A DNA stretch of 64,000 nucleotides from Negadavirga shengliensis. GTDB taxonomy: Bacteria; Bacteroidota; Bacteroidia; Cytophagales; Cyclobacteriaceae. The stretch lies in contig NZ_JBHSJJ010000003.1 in assembly GCF_042652345.1 (NCBI RefSeq), positions 186,001 through 250,000 on the forward strand. Direction: 5' to 3'. A program made the translations under genes and the position numbers. The notes under the pieces are model-generated. The model was not told the origin of the DNA. It searched no databases and was given only the letters and a program-made list of their open reading frames with translations. This document shows positions 18,891 through 27,038 of this stretch, one piece after another. The first letter of the stretch is position 1; the number at the start of each line of letters is the position of its first letter.

Positions 18891-19532
18891 CTATGCATTA
18901 TGACGGGGACTGTCAAAAAACTCCACCACACCGGTCTCCACATCATATATTCCGCCTGCCAATAAGATTTTTCCCTCTTTTTCAAAATTCGAAATGATTT
19001 CACTCCTGTCCCTGATTTCATCAAGGGCATGATGGACATTCAGGAGAGCTACTTTTTCTACAAATTCGCTGTTTGATCCGTCTCTCTTCTCCACGACCGT
19101 AGTCTCTTTTTCGATCGCGGGCTTGAGTTTATGCATCAGGGCCGTAATGTTGCCATCCTTCACTTTGTTACAGGCACTGGTGACCGCACCGCATTTGGTA
19201 TGTCCCAACACCAAAACCAGTTTGGAACCGGCATATTTGATAGCATATTCCATGCTGCCTAAAATATCTTCATTGACGACATTGCCGGCAACCCTTGCAC
19301 TGAAAATATCGCCCAAGCCCTGGTCAAATATCAGTTCCGCTGAGGTTCTGGAGTCAATACAGCTTAATATTACAGCAAATGGCCATTGACCTTCTGAGGT
19401 TTCATTTACCATTTGAAGTAAATTTCTGTTTGCCCTGAGGTTGTTAAGGAATCGCTGGTTCCCTTCTTTTAAAAAATCCAGCGCATCTTGGGGGGTTAAG
19501 CTTTCTTGGGTTCTTCTGGTGTGTGCTTTCAT
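18891..19532 (-). CDS. Beta-class carbonic anhydrase
   Basis: 213 residues from the ATG-AAA at 19532. A TTG seven codons upstream also stays open, but the ATG position matches the other genes preceded by the leader repeat. Zinc enzyme interconverting CO2 and bicarbonate; ligands Cys58, His111 and Cys114 (SCIDSR and GHTKCG) with the Asp60-Arg62 dyad. No signal peptide. It lies just upstream of fabD, so bicarbonate supply for malonyl-CoA synthesis is a reasonable context. Repeat unit B occupies its leader. Confidence 0.93.
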   Translation of the reverse strand: MKAHTRRTQESLTPQDALDFLKEGNQRFLNNLRANRNLLQMVNETSEGQWPFAVILSCIDSRTSAELIFDQGLGDIFSARVAGNVVNEDILGSMEYAIKYAGSKLVLVLGHTKCGAVTSACNKVKDGNITALMHKLKPAIEKETTVVEKRDGSNSEFVEKVALLNVHHALDEIRDRSEIISNFEKEGKILLAGGIYDVETGVVEFFDSPRHNA

Positions 19533-19624
19533 ATGATTATAATTTTTTCTCAATAGGCCATATGGAATCTCGCATGTCTTATAATCATCCCTCTGTGTGT
19601 CGCTTGCGTCATGCTCGATTTCAT
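19533..19624 (-). repeat. Leader repeat, unit B
   Basis: Minus-strand unit that begins ATG AAA TCG AGC ATG ACG CAA at 19624. It is one uninterrupted 24-codon ORF (19624-19550, product begins MKSSMTQATHRGMII) and ends with an A+T-rich 17-base segment right at the carbonic anhydrase start. The 5' half is nearly identical to units A1 and C, but the palindromic core seen in the others is missing. Confidence 0.75.
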
Positions 19625-19632
19625 CACAGTAT

Positions 19633-19803
19633 AATTTTGAATTTAAGGCACAAACGAACGTACATCTTTAGCTTTTATTTCCAATAAAAGAGCAAGACTT
19701 TTCACCGTACATATCGTAAGTTGGTTGGCATATATGACTGGTGTATATAGAAATTTCTTTACGCAGGGAACAAGACACATGTTGCTGTTTTTGATATAAA
19801 TTA
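19633..19803. other. Gap between unit B and the first adhesin gene
   Basis: 171 bases with no gene. CTTTTATT-TCC-AATAAAAG (19672-19690) is an 8-bp A+T-rich hairpin without a following T-run. I see no clear terminator for the minus-strand gene ending at 19804. Confidence 0.4.
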
Positions 19804-22590
19804 TTATTTAATTATCTGAACGGTTCCCTTGATGTTTTTTTCCCTCAGGTTTTCGTCAAGCACGTTGAACAGTACGGTGGCGGAATAGAAATAGGTTCCG
19901 GCGGGGAGCTCCTTCCCGCTGCTGTCCCTTCCGTCCCAGTTGATGTAGATGTTGTTTTCCGGTGCCCGGGCGCTGTTGTAGCTGTAGACGAGTGTGCCCC
20001 ACCTGTTGTAGATTTTGATTTCGACGGCTTCGACGAACCTTGGGCACCTGGGGTAGGGGTTGTCATAGGCCTGGAAGGTGTCGTTGGCGTTGTCGCCGTT
20101 GGGGGTGAAGACGTTGGGCAGCTCGTAGTTGGGGCAGTTGTCCACGCAGACGGTGTTGCTGGGGCCGCTTTCGTTTCCCGAGCGGTCCACCGCCGTGATG
20201 TAATAGCAGCCCTTGAGCTGGCTGAGCCCCTCTATCCGGGCACTGTTGCTGATCACCGAGACGGTGCGGACGAGCTCAAAGGAGCCTTCCTGCCCCGTTT
20301 CGGAGAAATAGATCCTGTAGCCGTTGAGTTCGGAATCGCATTCCCCGCTGAAGTCGGGCTCCCAGCTCAGGTCATGGTAAAACTCGCTGAAGTTGCAGGG
20401 TTTGTCGGACAGGTACTCCTGGCAGTCGGGCCCTTCATAGGCGAGCACCGGGGGACAGGGCAGCCTGTCGTCATCGGGCCTGGCGCAGACGATCTGTGAT
20501 TTGTTGGCCAGCGGGTATTCCAGGAAGTCCAGGTTGTAGCTGCCGTTTGTCACCACATAGTAGCAGTATTCTTTTTCGGTGTCCAGGGGCACGCCGTTGT
20601 GGCTGCCGTCGTCCAGGTAGATGAATCCTTCTGAGGTGACGTCGACTTCGGCTATCAGGGTAAAATTCTCTGTGTCCTCGGCGTCCGGGTCGGTCCTGTT
20701 TCTGAAGACCAGGTGCGGGAACTGCTCTACGGAGTTGTTCCAGGGGACGTTGAAGTCCCACTCCAGTTCGATGGCCTCGTTGATGATGGTGGGTTCCAGC
20801 CTCACGGCGGAGGCCAGGCTGGAGGTGTCCACTTTTTCCCCTTCGGAGATGAGGACCACTTCATAACTGTAAACGAGGTTTTCGGTGTTGAGCCCCGTGT
20901 CGGTGAACACCGTATCGGAGGTGGTGGTCAGGGAAGTCTGGTTCTGCGAGCCGGTGAAGCCCTCGCTTCTGACCAGTTCGTACTGATAGGGTCCGGGGTA
21001 GAGCTCGCTGTCTATATCATAGGGGGGCGTCCAGCGGACGAGGATCTCCCCGTTTTGACTGTCTGTTTCCTCAACGCTCACATTGGTGATGAGGGGGACG
21101 TCGACGTCCACGGTGATGCAGATTTCTTCGGACACATAGCTTTCGCCGCTTCTGGGGGAGGGGAATGCGGCGACCAGCCTGTAGCAGTAGGTGTTGCCCG
21201 GGCTCAGGCCCTCCCCGCCGTTGTCGTCGGTAAAGCTGAAGGTGTCCATGTCGGCGGTGCCGACCAGTTCATAGCCGGGGCGGATGCCGGTTTCACAGGA
21301 GTCCGGTTCGTAGGGGTCGCTGTTGATGCGCCGCCATACCTGCATGGCCTCGGCGGAGGAGCCGCAGGCATAGGGGTCCCATTCTATGTTGGCGGACCTG
21401 CCTGGTTGCTGTTCCGCCCCCACTGGCACCGGGGGCGGCCCCACCACGGTGATGTTCCAGGTTTTTATATCCACGAGGGCGGGCCCGGAGGAGGGCTGGT
21501 CCCTGATGCGGACCCTGACCTGGTAGGTCCTTGCCCTGACGTGGTTGCAGACGGTCTGCCAGGCGAAATTGACGATCCCGGGAGAGGCCTGGTAGGTGGA
21601 CTCGGGGCTGTAGGTGGCCGGGGAGGTGGTGATCTCTATGGGGTCGCCGAAGACCTCGATCATGATGGGGTCCCCGTCGGGGTCCATTCCCTGGAATATT
21701 TCCTCTATCCTGGTTCCGGCCTCCACGCAGATATCATCGGGCATGATGAGTTCGGGACGCCTGTTGTCGGTGTTCTCGATGATGATCTGCATGTCCCTGA
21801 GGACATAGCCTATGCGGACCCATTCCCCGTCTATGCGCCGCCATTCCTCGATGCGGAAGGCGACGTTGTACTGTCCGGCAAGGCCCGGGGCATCCCAGAT
21901 GAGATCCCCTGTGACGGGGTCAAGCTCGAGGATGGGGGGCGTGGAGCCGTCCTGCCTGGAGAAGCTGAACTCCCCGGAAGAAGGATCCCTGTAGTTGTTG
22001 ACCTCCCTCTGGAAGGCCTGCTTGGGCACGTCCATGACATAGGCCAGGCTGTCCCCGTCGGGATCGTAGGCACCCGGGTTATGGATATAGGTCTGGTTCA
22101 CCGCGCCGTTGTCCACCGGGGCTATGGTGAGGACGGGGGAGTTGTTGACTCCGAAAAAGGGGTCGATGCGGATCATGGTCTCGATGTAGAAGGGGGTGTC
22201 CACGGACTGGTCCATGTTGAGCGTGCCGGCGTTCCTGTTGAATTCCATGAAGCGTATGGTGTAATTGCCCGGGCCCTGGTAGGTATGGGTGATGACAAAA
22301 ACGTTCTTTTGGATGTTGTTCCCCAGGCTTTCGGTTTCCGTAAAATCGCTTTCGGTTTCCAGGGTTTCCACCCTGCCGTCACCGAATTGGATCTCTCCCG
22401 GACCAAATTCAACCACAGACCGGGTGTCGGTGTATCCCACCACGGTGATGCGGTAGGTCAGGGTCTGGACGGATATTCTTTCGGCGATGATTTCACCTGC
22501 ACGGATATGGGTGGCCCAACCATTGATACTGTATAAAAAAAAGAGAAAAAAGACTCCCAATAAGCTTTTACATCTCATCTGAACGATCAT
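19804..22590 (-). CDS. T9SS type B-sorted adhesin-like protein (copy 1)
   Basis: 928 residues. ATG at 22590; an in-frame ATG at 22578 (MRCKSLLG) gives a cleaner signal peptide of about 22 residues ending NGWA. The mature protein begins THIRAGEI, then PKD/cadherin-like and fibronectin-III-like repeats (about 30-800). A C-terminal gliding-motility-type sorting domain of about 90 residues follows (LPNVFTPNGDNANDTF, IYNRWGTLVYSY, NWDGRDSSGKELPAGTYFY). That domain directs export by the type IX secretion system. It is virtually identical to the gene at 22756-25533 except for the N-terminal 105 residues. G+C is clearly higher than in flanking genes. Function as a surface adhesin is inferred. Confidence 0.9.
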   Translation of the reverse strand: MIVQMRCKSLLGVFFLFFLYSINGWATHIRAGEIIAERISVQTLTYRITVVGYTDTRSVVEFGPGEIQFGDGRVETLETESDFTETESLGNNIQKNVFVITHTYQGPGNYTIRFMEFNRNAGTLNMDQSVDTPFYIETMIRIDPFFGVNNSPVLTIAPVDNGAVNQTYIHNPGAYDPDGDSLAYVMDVPKQAFQREVNNYRDPSSGEFSFSRQDGSTPPILELDPVTGDLIWDAPGLAGQYNVAFRIEEWRRIDGEWVRIGYVLRDMQIIIENTDNRRPELIMPDDICVEAGTRIEEIFQGMDPDGDPIMIEVFGDPIEITTSPATYSPESTYQASPGIVNFAWQTVCNHVRARTYQVRVRIRDQPSSGPALVDIKTWNITVVGPPPVPVGAEQQPGRSANIEWDPYACGSSAEAMQVWRRINSDPYEPDSCETGIRPGYELVGTADMDTFSFTDDNGGEGLSPGNTYCYRLVAAFPSPRSGESYVSEEICITVDVDVPLITNVSVEETDSQNGEILVRWTPPYDIDSELYPGPYQYELVRSEGFTGSQNQTSLTTTSDTVFTDTGLNTENLVYSYEVVLISEGEKVDTSSLASAVRLEPTIINEAIELEWDFNVPWNNSVEQFPHLVFRNRTDPDAEDTENFTLIAEVDVTSEGFIYLDDGSHNGVPLDTEKEYCYYVVTNGSYNLDFLEYPLANKSQIVCARPDDDRLPCPPVLAYEGPDCQEYLSDKPCNFSEFYHDLSWEPDFSGECDSELNGYRIYFSETGQEGSFELVRTVSVISNSARIEGLSQLKGCYYITAVDRSGNESGPSNTVCVDNCPNYELPNVFTPNGDNANDTFQAYDNPYPRCPRFVEAVEIKIYNRWGTLVYSYNSARAPENNIYINWDGRDSSGKELPAGTYFYSATVLFNVLDENLREKNIKGTVQIIK

Positions 22591-22710
22591 TTTTCATTTC
22601 ACCATTTATGAAGTTTCCCCCACAGAAAATTTTAAGATCTTTTCTGCTTCAAGGTATGATTTTTTAGTATCAAAACCATCCAGTATAGCAGCCAAGTGGC
22701 TGCAAATTAA
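22591..22710. other. Leader of adhesin copy 1
   Basis: Non-coding. A perfect 6-bp hairpin GCAGCC-AAGT-GGCTGC lies at 22688-22703, upstream of the minus-strand start at 22590. No copy of the leader repeat is present here, unlike in front of copy 2. Confidence 0.4.
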
Positions 22711-22747
22711 CAAGAAAAAGCCGGAAAGCCGTTACAGGCATTCCGGC
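22711..22747 (-). terminator. Terminator of adhesin copy 2
   Basis: Stem GCCGGAA + GCC paired with GGC + TTCCGGC, one A-A mismatch and a 6-base loop (22720-22747). On the minus strand it is followed by TTTTTC. It separates the two paralogues into independent transcripts. Confidence 0.75.
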
Positions 22748-22755
22748 GGATATTA

Positions 22756-25533
22756 TTATTTAATTATCTGCATGGTTCCCTTGATGTTTTTTTCCCTCAG
22801 GTTTTCGTCAAGCACGTTGAACAGTACGGTGGCGGAATAGAAATAGGTTCCGGCGGGGAGCTCCTTCCCGCTGCTGTCCCTTCCGTCCCAGTTGATGTAG
22901 ATGTTGTTTTCCGGTGCCCGGGTGCTGTTGTAGCTGTATACCAGCGTGCCCCACCTGTTGTAGATTTTGATTTCGACGGCTTCGACGAACCTTGGGCACC
23001 TGGGGTAGGGGTTGTCATAGGCCTGGAAGGTGTCGTTGGCGTTGTCGCCGTTGGGGGTGAAGACGTTGGGCAGCTCGTAGTTGGGGCAGTTGTCCACGCA
23101 GACGGTGTTGCTGGGGCCGCTTTCGTTTCCCGAGCGGTCCACCGCCGTGATGTAATAGCAGCCCTTGAGCTGGCTGAGCCCCTCTATCCGGGCACTGTTG
23201 CTGATCACCGAGACGGTGCGGACGAGCTCAAAGGAGCCTTCCTGCCCCGTTTCGGAGAAATAGATCCTGTAGCCGTTGAGTTCGGAATCGCATTCCCCGC
23301 TGAAGTCGGGCTCCCAGCTCAGGTCATGGTAAAACTCGCTGAAGTTGCAGGGTTTGTCGGACAGGTACTCCTGGCAGTCGGGCCCTTCATAGGCGAGCAC
23401 CGGGGGACAGGGCAGCCTGTCGTCATCGGGCCTGGCGCAGACGATCTGTGATTTGTTGGCCAGCGGGTATTCCAGGAAGTCCAGGTTGTAGCTGCCGTTT
23501 GTCACCACATAGTAGCAGTATTCTTTTTCGGTGTCCAGGGGCACGCCGTTGTGGCTGCCGTCGTCCAGGTAGATGAATCCTTCTGAGGTGACGTCGACTT
23601 CGGCTATCAGGGTAAAATTCTCTGTGTCCTCGGCGTCCGGGTCGGTCCTGTTTCTGAAGACCAGGTGCGGGAACTGCTCTACGGAGTTGTTCCAGGGGAC
23701 GTTGAAGTCCCACTCCAGTTCGATGGCCTCGTTGATGATGGTGGGTTCCAGCCTCACGGCGGAGGCCAGGCTGGAGGTGTCCACTTTTTCCCCTTCGGAG
23801 ATGAGGACCACTTCATAACTGTAAACGAGGTTTTCGGTGTTGAGCCCCGTGTCGGTGAACACCGTATCGGAGGTGGTGGTCAGGGAAGTCTGGTTCTGCG
23901 AGCCGGTGAAGCCCTCGCTTCTGACCAGTTCGTACTGATAGGGTCCGGGGTAGAGCTCGCTGTCTATATCATAGGGGGGCGTCCAGCGGACGAGGATCTC
24001 CCCGTTTTGACTGTCTGTTTCCTCAACGCTCACATTGGTGATGAGGGGGACGTCGACGTCCACGGTGATGCAGATTTCTTCGGACACATAGCTTTCGCCG
24101 CTTCTGGGGGAGGGGAATGCGGCGACCAGCCTGTAGCAGTAGGTGTTGCCCGGGCTCAGGCCCTCCCCGCCGTTGTCGTCGGTAAAGCTGAAGGTGTCCA
24201 TGTCGGCGGTGCCGACCAGTTCATAGCCGGGGCGGATGCCGGTTTCACAGGAGTCCGGTTCGTAGGGGTCGCTGTTGATGCGCCGCCATACCTGCATGGC
24301 CTCGGCGGAGGAGCCGCAGGCATAGGGGTCCCATTCTATGTTGGCGGACCTGCCTGGTTGCTGTTCCGCCCCCACTGGCACCGGGGGCGGCCCCACCACG
24401 GTGATGTTCCAGGTTTTTATATCCACGAGGGCGGGCCCGGAGGAGGGCTGGTCCCTGATGCGGACCCTGACCTGGTAGGTCCTTGCCCTGACGTGGTTGC
24501 AGACGGTCTGCCAGGCGAAATTGACGATCCCGGGAGAGGCCTGGTAGGTGGACTCGGGGCTGTAGGTGGCCGGGGAGGTGGTGATCTCTATGGGGTCGCC
24601 GAAGACCTCGATCATGATGGGGTCCCCGTCGGGGTCCATTCCCTGGAATATTTCCTCTATCCTGGTTCCGGCCTCCACGCAGATATCATCGGGCATGATG
24701 AGTTCGGGACGCCTGTTGTCGGTGTTCTCGATGATGATCTGCATGTCCCTGAGGACATAGCCTATGCGGACCCATTCCCCGTCTATGCGCCGCCATTCCT
24801 CGATGCGGAAGGCGACGTTATACTGTCCGGCAAGGCCCGGGGCATCCCAGATGAGATCCCCTGTGACGGGGTCAAGCTCGAGGATGGGGGGCGTGGAGCC
24901 GTCCTGCCTGGAGAAGCTGAACTCCCCGGAAGAAGGATCCCTGTAGTTGTTGACCTCCCTCTGGAAGGCCTGCTTGGGCACGTCCATGACATAGGCCAGG
25001 CTGTCCCCGTCGGGGTCGTAGGCACCCGGGTTATGGATATAGGTCTGGTTCACCGCGCCGTTGTCCACCGGGGCTATGGTGAGGACGGGGGAGTTGTTGA
25101 CCCCGAAAAAGGGGTCGATGCGGATCATGGTCTCGATGTAGAAGGGGGTGTCCACGGACTGGTCCATGTTGAGCGTGCCGGCGTTCCTGTTGAATTCCAT
25201 GAAGCGTATGGTGTAATTGCCCGGGCCCTGGTAGGTATGGGTGATGACAAAAACGTTTTTTTCAATGTTGTTGCCCAGTACTTCTGTCACCGTAAAATCG
25301 CTTTCGGTTTCCAGGGTTTCCTCCCTGCCGTCACCGAATTCGATCCTTCCCGGTCCAAATCTGACAGTAGACCGGGTGTCGGTATACCCCACCACGGTGA
25401 TGCGGTAGGTCAGGGTCTGGACGGATATTCTTTCGGCGATGATTTCACCCGCACGGATATGGGTGGCCCAAGATGTGGAGACAGAAAATACAAGCAGTAT
25501 TTTAATCCCTAAAAGTAAATATACGTATTTCAT
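22756..25533 (-). CDS. T9SS type B-sorted adhesin-like protein (copy 2)
   Basis: 925 residues. Signal peptide of about 22 residues (MKYVYLLLGIKILLVFSVST...SWA), then the same THIRAGEI start, repeat region and C-terminal sorting domain as the gene at 19804-22590. From about residue 105 to the end the two proteins differ only at NSA/NST near the sorting domain and GTV/GTM at the C-terminus. Residues 30-105 differ at about a dozen sites and the signal peptides are unrelated. Start ATG at 25533 is preceded by CAG and by repeat unit C. Expected at the cell surface or released after T9SS export. Confidence 0.9.
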   Translation of the reverse strand: MKYVYLLLGIKILLVFSVSTSWATHIRAGEIIAERISVQTLTYRITVVGYTDTRSTVRFGPGRIEFGDGREETLETESDFTVTEVLGNNIEKNVFVITHTYQGPGNYTIRFMEFNRNAGTLNMDQSVDTPFYIETMIRIDPFFGVNNSPVLTIAPVDNGAVNQTYIHNPGAYDPDGDSLAYVMDVPKQAFQREVNNYRDPSSGEFSFSRQDGSTPPILELDPVTGDLIWDAPGLAGQYNVAFRIEEWRRIDGEWVRIGYVLRDMQIIIENTDNRRPELIMPDDICVEAGTRIEEIFQGMDPDGDPIMIEVFGDPIEITTSPATYSPESTYQASPGIVNFAWQTVCNHVRARTYQVRVRIRDQPSSGPALVDIKTWNITVVGPPPVPVGAEQQPGRSANIEWDPYACGSSAEAMQVWRRINSDPYEPDSCETGIRPGYELVGTADMDTFSFTDDNGGEGLSPGNTYCYRLVAAFPSPRSGESYVSEEICITVDVDVPLITNVSVEETDSQNGEILVRWTPPYDIDSELYPGPYQYELVRSEGFTGSQNQTSLTTTSDTVFTDTGLNTENLVYSYEVVLISEGEKVDTSSLASAVRLEPTIINEAIELEWDFNVPWNNSVEQFPHLVFRNRTDPDAEDTENFTLIAEVDVTSEGFIYLDDGSHNGVPLDTEKEYCYYVVTNGSYNLDFLEYPLANKSQIVCARPDDDRLPCPPVLAYEGPDCQEYLSDKPCNFSEFYHDLSWEPDFSGECDSELNGYRIYFSETGQEGSFELVRTVSVISNSARIEGLSQLKGCYYITAVDRSGNESGPSNTVCVDNCPNYELPNVFTPNGDNANDTFQAYDNPYPRCPRFVEAVEIKIYNRWGTLVYSYNSTRAPENNIYINWDGRDSSGKELPAGTYFYSATVLFNVLDENLREKNIKGTMQIIK

Positions 25534-25677
25534 CTGTTTAAAATTTGTTTTTCAATGGCCGTCCATAACTTGTCCCCGCACCTCAGGTCGGGATAGCTTG
25601 TCCCGAATTTGATTCAGGAGAACCAAGCCTATTATATTCATCCTACTGTGTGTCGTTTTCGTCATCCTCGGTTTCAT
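25534..25677 (-). repeat. Leader repeat, unit C
   Basis: Minus-strand unit beginning ATG AAA CCG AGG ATG ACG at 25677. One open 41-codon ORF runs to a TGA at 25554-25552 (product begins MKPRMTKTTHSRMNIIG), then an 18-base A+T-rich segment ends in CAG before the adhesin ATG. The core contains TCGGGA-loop-TCCCGA (25587-25605) and a degenerate CCCGAATTTGATTCAGG palindrome (25602-25618). Confidence 0.75.
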
Positions 25678-26267
25678 ATATCATAAATTTCCGGGCAAAA
25701 TCCGAACCTATCGATTCCCGGCACACTCCCACATGCATAATCTGCTTTTCTGTAACTTGCCATTTTTGAGTATATACTCCAGGAATGTATTACTGCCATC
25801 TCATTCGACACGGAACAAATGTAAATAATAACCAAGTCCCCCTTAAATTTTCAATAAAACCTCTGGGCCATCATGTTGAACCCTATCCTAACCGATACAT
25901 TCAAAACGTGTTTGTATTTTTAATGGTTACCCTAAATTAAATGTTTATCCCTGATTTTTTCATCTTTACCTATACATATTATTATCGACTGAATCAAAAG
26001 GTTGCCCTTCAAAACTCCTTTTTTATAAAAAATCCGAAAACGGCGATTTCATTTCTCTGATTATCAGCATCTTGTTTCAAGAGCATTATTATAACTGTAT
26101 TCTTCATTATTTATTGTCCAAATTTAAACCTGGCGCCTGAACATAAATTTTGGATTTCCATTAATTCTCAACTACAAAAAATGAAGATGGTTATGGCACT
26201 GTGTGGCAGGTCAGAATTTATCCCAAATTCAGCAGCTATTTAGAACCTTTCAAAATAAGATGATTGA
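25678..26267. other. Gene-free stretch between adhesin copy 2 and sdhC
   Basis: No ORF with family resemblance. It holds an exact minus-strand -7 box TACATTTG at 25816-25823, which could serve adhesin copy 2 with a leader of about 280 bases. It also holds the upstream half of a direct repeat, CCAAATTTAAACCTGGCGCC at 26118-26137, whose second copy overlaps the sdh promoter. Confidence 0.5.
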
Positions 26268-26306
26268 TTGTTTGCTATTGATTCCAAATGTAAATTTGGC
26301 GCCAAA
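26268..26306 (+). promoter_or_regulatory. sdhCAB promoter with overlapping palindrome
   Basis: TTG (26268-26270), a 20-base spacer, TAAATTTG (26291-26298, exact TAnnTTTG). Leader of about 38 bases to the sdhC ATG. The perfect 12-base palindrome TTTGGCGCCAAA (26295-26306) covers the end of the -7 box and the expected start site, a typical place for a repressor operator. A second copy of the surrounding 20 bases lies at 26118-26137 (17 of 20 identical). Confidence 0.65.
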
Positions 26307-26342
26307 GTAAAAAACGTAAATTCTGTATTAACACAAAACCTT

Positions 26343-27020
26343 ATGAGTTGGGTATCTAAAACCTTAAATAGTACACTGGGCAGAAAATTATTAATGTCCC
26401 TCACTGGATTATTTCTAATACTTTTCTTAATCGGCCACGTATTGGGAAACCTATTGCTTTTTAAAGGTGACGGTGGCCGGGCTTTCAATGAATATGCTGA
26501 TTTCATGACGACCAACCAGGTGGTACAGATCCTCTCCATTATTACTTATGTATCTGTAATACTCCATGTAGTATATTCGATTATTCTTACTTCTTATAAT
26601 AAGAAAGCCAGGCCGGTTCCTTACGCTGTAAACAATCCCGGGGCAAACAGTTCCTGGAACTCCAGAAACATGGGTATTCTGGGAACCCTCATCCTTATTT
26701 TCCTGGTGGTGCATCTTCAGGGTTTTTGGTATCAGATGCATTGGGGGGATATGCCTAGGGTGACCTACGACTCCGGAGAATACAAAGATCTCTACCGTGT
26801 GGTTAATTTTGCATTTCAAGCGGAATGGTTGGTGGCTCTGTATGTGATCTCTATGGTATTTTTAGGGTTTCACCTGGCTCATGGGTTTAACAGCGCTTTT
26901 CAAAGCCTGGGCCTTAACCATAAAAAATATACCCCCTTCATACAATTTCTAGGTAAAGCATTTGCCATTGTGGTACCCGCACTGTTTGCAAGTATGCCTT
27001 TGTATATTTATTTCTCATGA
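26343..27020 (+). CDS. sdhC: Succinate dehydrogenase cytochrome b subunit
   Basis: 225 residues from the ATG at 26343 (MSWVSKTLNSTLGRK). The 25 extra in-frame codons upstream run through the promoter and are rejected. Five predicted transmembrane helices with conserved His in LIGHVLGN, VILHVVYS, VVHLQGFW and GFHLAHGF for two haems. This is the diheme, single-subunit anchor type of Bacteroidota succinate:quinone oxidoreductase. First gene of sdhCAB. Confidence 0.95.
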   Translation: MSWVSKTLNSTLGRKLLMSLTGLFLILFLIGHVLGNLLLFKGDGGRAFNEYADFMTTNQVVQILSIITYVSVILHVVYSIILTSYNKKARPVPYAVNNPGANSSWNSRNMGILGTLILIFLVVHLQGFWYQMHWGDMPRVTYDSGEYKDLYRVVNFAFQAEWLVALYVISMVFLGFHLAHGFNSAFQSLGLNHKKYTPFIQFLGKAFAIVVPALFASMPLYIYFS

Positions 27021-27038
27021 TTGAAGTAATTGATTGAT

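Noticed and set aside
20713..22536. 607-codon open frame on the plus strand opposite adhesin copy 1 (and a 615-codon one at 23665-25512)
   Set aside because: They are mirror frames of G+C-rich genes whose products have a full signal peptide, repeats and sorting domain. The antisense products are Gly/Val/Asp-rich with no recognisable domain.
26190..26212. TGGCAC...GGC resembling a sigma-54 promoter upstream of sdh
   Set aside because: The GG-to-GC distance is 9 bases instead of 10, and an exact Bacteroidota housekeeping promoter lies closer to sdhC.
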